Source of the DNA: Candidatus Nanopelagicales bacterium | Lineage (GTDB): Bacteria > Actinomycetota > Actinomycetes > S36-B12 > CAIYMF01 | Direction of reading: 5' to 3' | Assembly: GCA_025456065.1 (NCBI GenBank) | Contig: JALOLH010000007.1 | Span: 1-40,155 of the forward strand | Length of the DNA stretch: 40,155 nucleotides | In this document: positions 36,245 through 40,155 of the stretch, in pieces | Numbering within the stretch: position 1 is the stretch's first letter | Layout of the letters: each line of letters starts with the position of its first letter | Program-made: the position numbers and the translations under genes | The notes under the pieces: model-generated | Database searches by the model: none | What the model was told of the DNA's origin: nothing | The model's input: only the letters and a program-made list of their open reading frames with translations

Positions 36245-37147
36245 GTGGCCGCGGTGCTCGCCCTGGCCGAGGCCGCAGCGGCTGCCGACGGCGCCCACCC
36301 GCTCAGCGAGCACGTCGTGCTGCACCTGCGCCACGGCGACCCCGACGCCCTGCACCTGCTGGCCGAGGACCCGGGCACGGGCCAGCTGCTCGGCTACGCC
36401 CACCTCGACCTCGACGACTCCGCCGATGGTCCCGCTGCCGAGCTCGCGGTCAGCCCGACCGCCCGCCGGCAGGGCGTGGGGACCGCCCTGCTCGACGTCC
36501 TCGTCACCCGCGCCGACCAGGAGCCGGGCCGCCTGAGGCTCTGGGCGCACGGCACCGACGCCGCCGCCGGCCGGCTCGCCGCCGCCCACGGCTTCCGGCG
36601 CGTGCGCCGGCTCTGGCAGATGCGCCGCTCCCTGTACGCCCCGCTGGACCCCGTGGTCCTCCCGCCCGGCGTCACGCTGCGGGCCTTCGACCCCGACCGG
36701 GACCCGGAGCCCTGGCTGGCCCTGAACGCGCGGGCGTTCGCCGCGCTGCCCGACCAGGCCGGCTGGACCCGCGCCGACCTCGACCGGCGGATGGCCGAGC
36801 CGTGGTTCGAGCCGGCCGGGTTCCTGCTCGCCGAGCAGGTGGACAGCCGGTTGGTGGGGTTCCACTGGACGAAGGTGCACGGGCACCACGCGCGGGCGGG
36901 GGGCGACCCCGAGGACGGGCACCGCCACCACGAGCCCATCGGCGAGGTCTACGTCGTCGGCGTGGACCCGCAGGCCCGGGGCGGGGGGCTCGGCCGGGCC
37001 CTGACCCTCGCCGGGCTGCACCACCTCCGCGGGCGCGGACTGGCCTCGGCGCTGCTCTTCGTCGACGCAGACAACGCCCCGGCCATCGCGCTGTACCGCT
37101 CGCTGGGCTTCGCCACCTGGGACGTCGACACCCTGTTCCGCCGCTGA
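36245..37147 (+). CDS. mshD: Mycothiol synthase (tandem GNAT)
   Basis: ADGAHPLSEHVVLHLRHGD, VSPTARRQGVGTALLDVL, GFHWTKVH, GEVYVVGVDPQARGGGLGRALTLAGLHHL, LFVDADNAPAIALYRSLGF; start uncertain (no ATG/GTG/TTG further upstream in frame before glnR's end). Confidence 0.93.
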   Translation: MAAVLALAEAAAAADGAHPLSEHVVLHLRHGDPDALHLLAEDPGTGQLLGYAHLDLDDSADGPAAELAVSPTARRQGVGTALLDVLVTRADQEPGRLRLWAHGTDAAAGRLAAAHGFRRVRRLWQMRRSLYAPLDPVVLPPGVTLRAFDPDRDPEPWLALNARAFAALPDQAGWTRADLDRRMAEPWFEPAGFLLAEQVDSRLVGFHWTKVHGHHARAGGDPEDGHRHHEPIGEVYVVGVDPQARGGGLGRALTLAGLHHLRGRGLASALLFVDADNAPAIALYRSLGFATWDVDTLFRR

Positions 37148-37215
37148 ACGCCGCGCGGGCCGTGGCACGCCGGCCGCGGCCTCGCGCTCCACTGCGTCGG
37201 CCCAGCACGAGGCCC

Positions 37216-37221
37216 TAGACT
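37216..37221 (+). promoter_or_regulatory. Predicted ppk -10 element (TAGACT)
   Basis: CCCTAGACT, identical 9-mer to the phoU promoter candidate. Confidence 0.45.
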
Positions 37222-37254
37222 CGATCGATCCACGAACGGGCGCGAGGGGGCACG

Positions 37255-39396
37255 ATGACCGACACCATCGCCGAGCACGAGGCGGATGCACCGGACGGCG
37301 CCCCACCCCGAGCAGCCGCCACCGCGACGGCCGCGCTGCCCCGCGATCGCTTCGCCGACCGCGAGCTGTCCTGGCTGTCGTTCAACGAGCGTGTCCTCGA
37401 GCTCGCCGAGGACACCGGGCTGCCCCTGCTGGAGCGAGCCAAGTTCCTGGCGATCTTCGCGTCGAACCTCGACGAGTTCTTCATGGTGCGGGTGGCCGGG
37501 CTCAAGCGGCGCATCGACGCCGGCATCGCCGTGCGCGCGGCCAGCGGCCTGATGCCCCGCGACCTGCTCGACCAGATCCTGTCGCGGACCCGCGCCCTCA
37601 TGGACCGCCACGCCGCGTGCTTCAGCGACGTCGTCCTGCCCCAGTTGCGCGCCGAGGGCATCCAGGTCCTGCGCTACCACGCGGCCACGCAGGAGGAGCA
37701 GGCCGACCTGCGGCAGCTGTTCATCGACAAGGTCTTCCCCGTGCTCACGCCACTGGCGGTGGACCCGGCGCACCCCTTCCCGTACATCTCCGGGCTGAGC
37801 CTCAACCTGGCGGTCGTGGTCCGCAACCCCAGCACCGGCACCGAGCTGTTCGCCCGGGTGAAGGTGCCGCCGAGCCTGCCGCGCTTCCTGTCGGTCGGCC
37901 ACGAGCGGTTCGTCCCCCTCGAGGAGGTCATCGCGGCGAACCTCGGCGACCTGTTCCCCGGCATGGAGATCCTGCAGCAGCACTCGTTCCGGGTGACCCG
38001 CAACGAGGACGTGGAGGTCGAGGAGGACGACGCCGAGAACCTGCTCAAGGCGCTCGAGCGCGAGCTCATGCGTCGCCGGTTCGGCCCGCCGGTCCGCCTC
38101 GAGGTCGAGCGCTCGATCGACCCCTACGTCCTCGAGGTCCTCGTCCGCGAGCTCGGCATCTCCGACGAGGAGGTCTTCGCCCTGCCCGGGCCGCTGGACC
38201 TGACCGGCCTGTGGACGATCTACGCGATCGACCGGGACGACCTCAAGGAGCGCGCCTTCCTGCCGAAGACCTCCCCGCAGCTCTCGGAGGTGGAGAGCGC
38301 CTCGGCGCCCGACGTGCTCGAGGCGATGCGCGACCACGACGTGCTGCTGCACCACCCGTACGACTCGTTCTCGACCAGCGTGCAGCGCTTCCTCGAGCAG
38401 GCGGCGGCCGACCCCAAGGTGCTCGCGATCAAGCAGACCCTCTACCGCACCTCGGGCGACTCCCCCATCGTCGACGCCCTCATCGACGCCGCCCAGAGCG
38501 GCAAGCAGGTGCTCGCGCTGGTGGAGATCAAGGCGCGCTTCGACGAGCAGGCGAACATCTCGTGGGCCCGCAAGCTGGAGCGCCAGGGCGTGCACGTGGT
38601 CTACGGCCTGGTCGGCCTGAAGACCCACTGCAAGCTGAGCATGGTCGTGCGCGACGACGGCGACAAGCTGCGCCGCTACGTGCACATCGGCACGGGCAAC
38701 TACCACCCGAAGACCGCGAGGCTCTACGAGGACATGGGCCTGCTCACCGCCGACCCCGCGGTCGGCGAGGACGTCAGCCACGTGTTCAACGTGCTCTCCG
38801 GGTACTCGATGAACACCACCTACCAGCGGCTGCTGGTCGCACCGCACTCGATCCGCACCGGGCTGATCGAGCGGATCGAGCGGGAGGTGGCCCATCACCG
38901 CGAGGGACGGCGGGCGCGCGTGCGCTTCAAGTGCAACTCGATCGTGGACGAGGCGATCATCGACGCGCTGTACCGGGCGTCGCAGGCCGGCGTCCCGGTG
39001 GACGTGTGGGTCCGCGGCATCTGCGCGGTGCGCCCCGGCGTGCCGGGCATGAGCGAGAACGTGCGCGTCCGCTCGGTGCTGGGCCGGTTCCTGGAGCACT
39101 CACGGGCCTACGAGTTCGCCAACGGCGGCCAGACCGAGACGTGGATCGGCTCGGCGGACCTGATGCACCGCAACCTCGACCGCCGCGTCGAGGTGCTCGT
39201 CCGGCTCAACGACGAGCACGCCGAGTCCGTCGCCACGCTGCTGGACATGGGGTTCGACGAGCGCACCAAGGCGTGGATCTGCCAGCCCGACGGCACCTGG
39301 GCCCGGCACGTGGCACCCGACGGCGGTGGCGGGCGGGACCTGCAGGAGCACCTCATCGACCTGCACGCCCGGGGGGCCCGACGACGGGTGGTCTGA
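37255..39396 (+). CDS. ppk: Polyphosphate kinase 1 (RNA degradosome polyphosphate kinase)
   Basis: [111 protein letters not shown]. Confidence 0.98.
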   Translation: MTDTIAEHEADAPDGAPPRAAATATAALPRDRFADRELSWLSFNERVLELAEDTGLPLLERAKFLAIFASNLDEFFMVRVAGLKRRIDAGIAVRAASGLMPRDLLDQILSRTRALMDRHAACFSDVVLPQLRAEGIQVLRYHAATQEEQADLRQLFIDKVFPVLTPLAVDPAHPFPYISGLSLNLAVVVRNPSTGTELFARVKVPPSLPRFLSVGHERFVPLEEVIAANLGDLFPGMEILQQHSFRVTRNEDVEVEEDDAENLLKALERELMRRRFGPPVRLEVERSIDPYVLEVLVRELGISDEEVFALPGPLDLTGLWTIYAIDRDDLKERAFLPKTSPQLSEVESASAPDVLEAMRDHDVLLHHPYDSFSTSVQRFLEQAAADPKVLAIKQTLYRTSGDSPIVDALIDAAQSGKQVLALVEIKARFDEQANISWARKLERQGVHVVYGLVGLKTHCKLSMVVRDDGDKLRRYVHIGTGNYHPKTARLYEDMGLLTADPAVGEDVSHVFNVLSGYSMNTTYQRLLVAPHSIRTGLIERIEREVAHHREGRRARVRFKCNSIVDEAIIDALYRASQAGVPVDVWVRGICAVRPGVPGMSENVRVRSVLGRFLEHSRAYEFANGGQTETWIGSADLMHRNLDRRVEVLVRLNDEHAESVATLLDMGFDERTKAWICQPDGTWARHVAPDGGGGRDLQEHLIDLHARGARRRVV

Positions 39397-39493
39397 GGTC
39401 ATCCGTTCACCCGACCATGGCATCCTGTCGGGGCCGGATCCGGGCGCCCGCGCCCATCCTTCCGCCCCGAGCCGCCGACCCTGAGAGGCCCAC

Positions 39494-40155
39494 GTGAGCA
39501 ACGGCGCCGCCGCCCCCAGCCGGGTGGAGCACACGCTGCGCGTCCATGCGCTGTTCCGCATGCCCGAGCTCACCGGGACCGTGGCGGGGCTGGCCGGCAG
39601 CACCATCGAGACCGGCATCGCCCACGTCGAGCGCCGGGACGGCGTCGACGTACGGGCGGTGTACCACGACACCGCGGACCTGCGGCTGATCCGCTGGGGC
39701 GCCCGGCTGCGCCGCCGTGAGGGGGGCGCCGACGAGGGCTGGCACCTCACGCTGCCCGTCGAGGGTGCCACGTCCGGCAGCCGGGACGAGGTGCGCCTGC
39801 CGCTGGCCGCCGGGGCGGTCGGCGAGGTCCCCGCCGAGCTGGCCGACGTGGTGACCGCCCTGGCCCGCCGCGAGCCGCTCGTGCCGGTCGCCACCCTGCA
39901 GACCACGCGCACCCTGCACGTGCTCCACGACGCCGCCGGCACGCCGGTGGCCGAGCTGGTCGACGACGTCGTCTCGATCATGGACGGCGAGGTGGTGGCG
40001 GGCCGGTTCCGGGAGCTCGAGCTCACCGCCCTCGGCGAGGACCCGGAGGTGCTCACCCCCGTGCTGGCCGTGCTCGAGGCGCACGGCGCCATGCCCGGCT
40101 CGACCAGCAAGCCGGGCAGTGCCCTGGGCCCGCGCGCGAAGGACGCCCCGGACGT
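39494..40155 (+). CDS. CYTH domain protein (likely CYTH-CHAD), 3' truncated by window edge
   Basis: GTG 39494: VEHTLRVHALFRMPELTGTVAG...VYHDTADLRLIRWGARLRRREGGADEGWHLTLPVEG...TTRTLHVLHDAAGTPVAELVDDVV...RELELTALGED; open to the right edge. Confidence 0.87.
   Translation, partial: MSNGAAAPSRVEHTLRVHALFRMPELTGTVAGLAGSTIETGIAHVERRDGVDVRAVYHDTADLRLIRWGARLRRREGGADEGWHLTLPVEGATSGSRDEVRLPLAAGAVGEVPAELADVVTALARREPLVPVATLQTTRTLHVLHDAAGTPVAELVDDVVSIMDGEVVAGRFRELELTALGEDPEVLTPVLAVLEAHGAMPGSTSKPGSALGPRAKDAPD

Noticed and set aside
36949-39099. 716-aa minus-strand ORF opposite ppk
   Set aside because: Shadow of ppk codon bias.

Overview
This is a 40 kb high-GC actinobacterial chromosomal segment, mostly conserved core genome. 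I found no tRNA, rRNA, CRISPR array, transposase or phage genes. Recognisable blocks are: rlmB-cysS-ispF-ispD-carD (minus); regX3/senX3 (minus) divergent from phoU; mshA-YbjN-gpmA; an XRE regulator with an HbhA-like repeat protein; asparaginase with a BKACE enzyme; a DUF4388-type protein; dtd, glgX, ygfZ, a Fur regulator and a nitrobindin-like gene; DsrE and alpha/beta hydrolase genes; DUF4395; a NYN-domain protein; a complete hutH-hutU-hutI-hutG-like operon; a thioredoxin; glnR-mshD; and ppk followed by a CYTH gene that runs off the right edge. I did not see an obvious new defence or mobile system. The most interesting signals are small or regulatory: (i) a 25-aa Cys-rich leader peptide (LTRRRAVDHGRTSTCLCR) in front of a DUF4395 gene; (ii) a 35-aa membrane smORF missing from the ORF track; (iii) a 108-bp tandem duplication across a convergent gene junction, which copied both genes' stop codons; (iv) a TANNNT-N6/7-RTG leaderless-promoter signature at more than ten genes; (v) a FliA/WhiG-like promoter candidate in front of the DUF4388 gene; (vi) a candidate Pho/RegX3 operator between senX3 and phoU, with a SenX3 homologue that appears to lack transmembrane segments; (vii) a two-base-spacer palindromic operator in front of the XRE/repeat-protein operon; (viii) a LexA-like box between the leader peptide and the NYN gene. 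All functional calls come from reading the sequence and recalled family knowledge; no database search was run.
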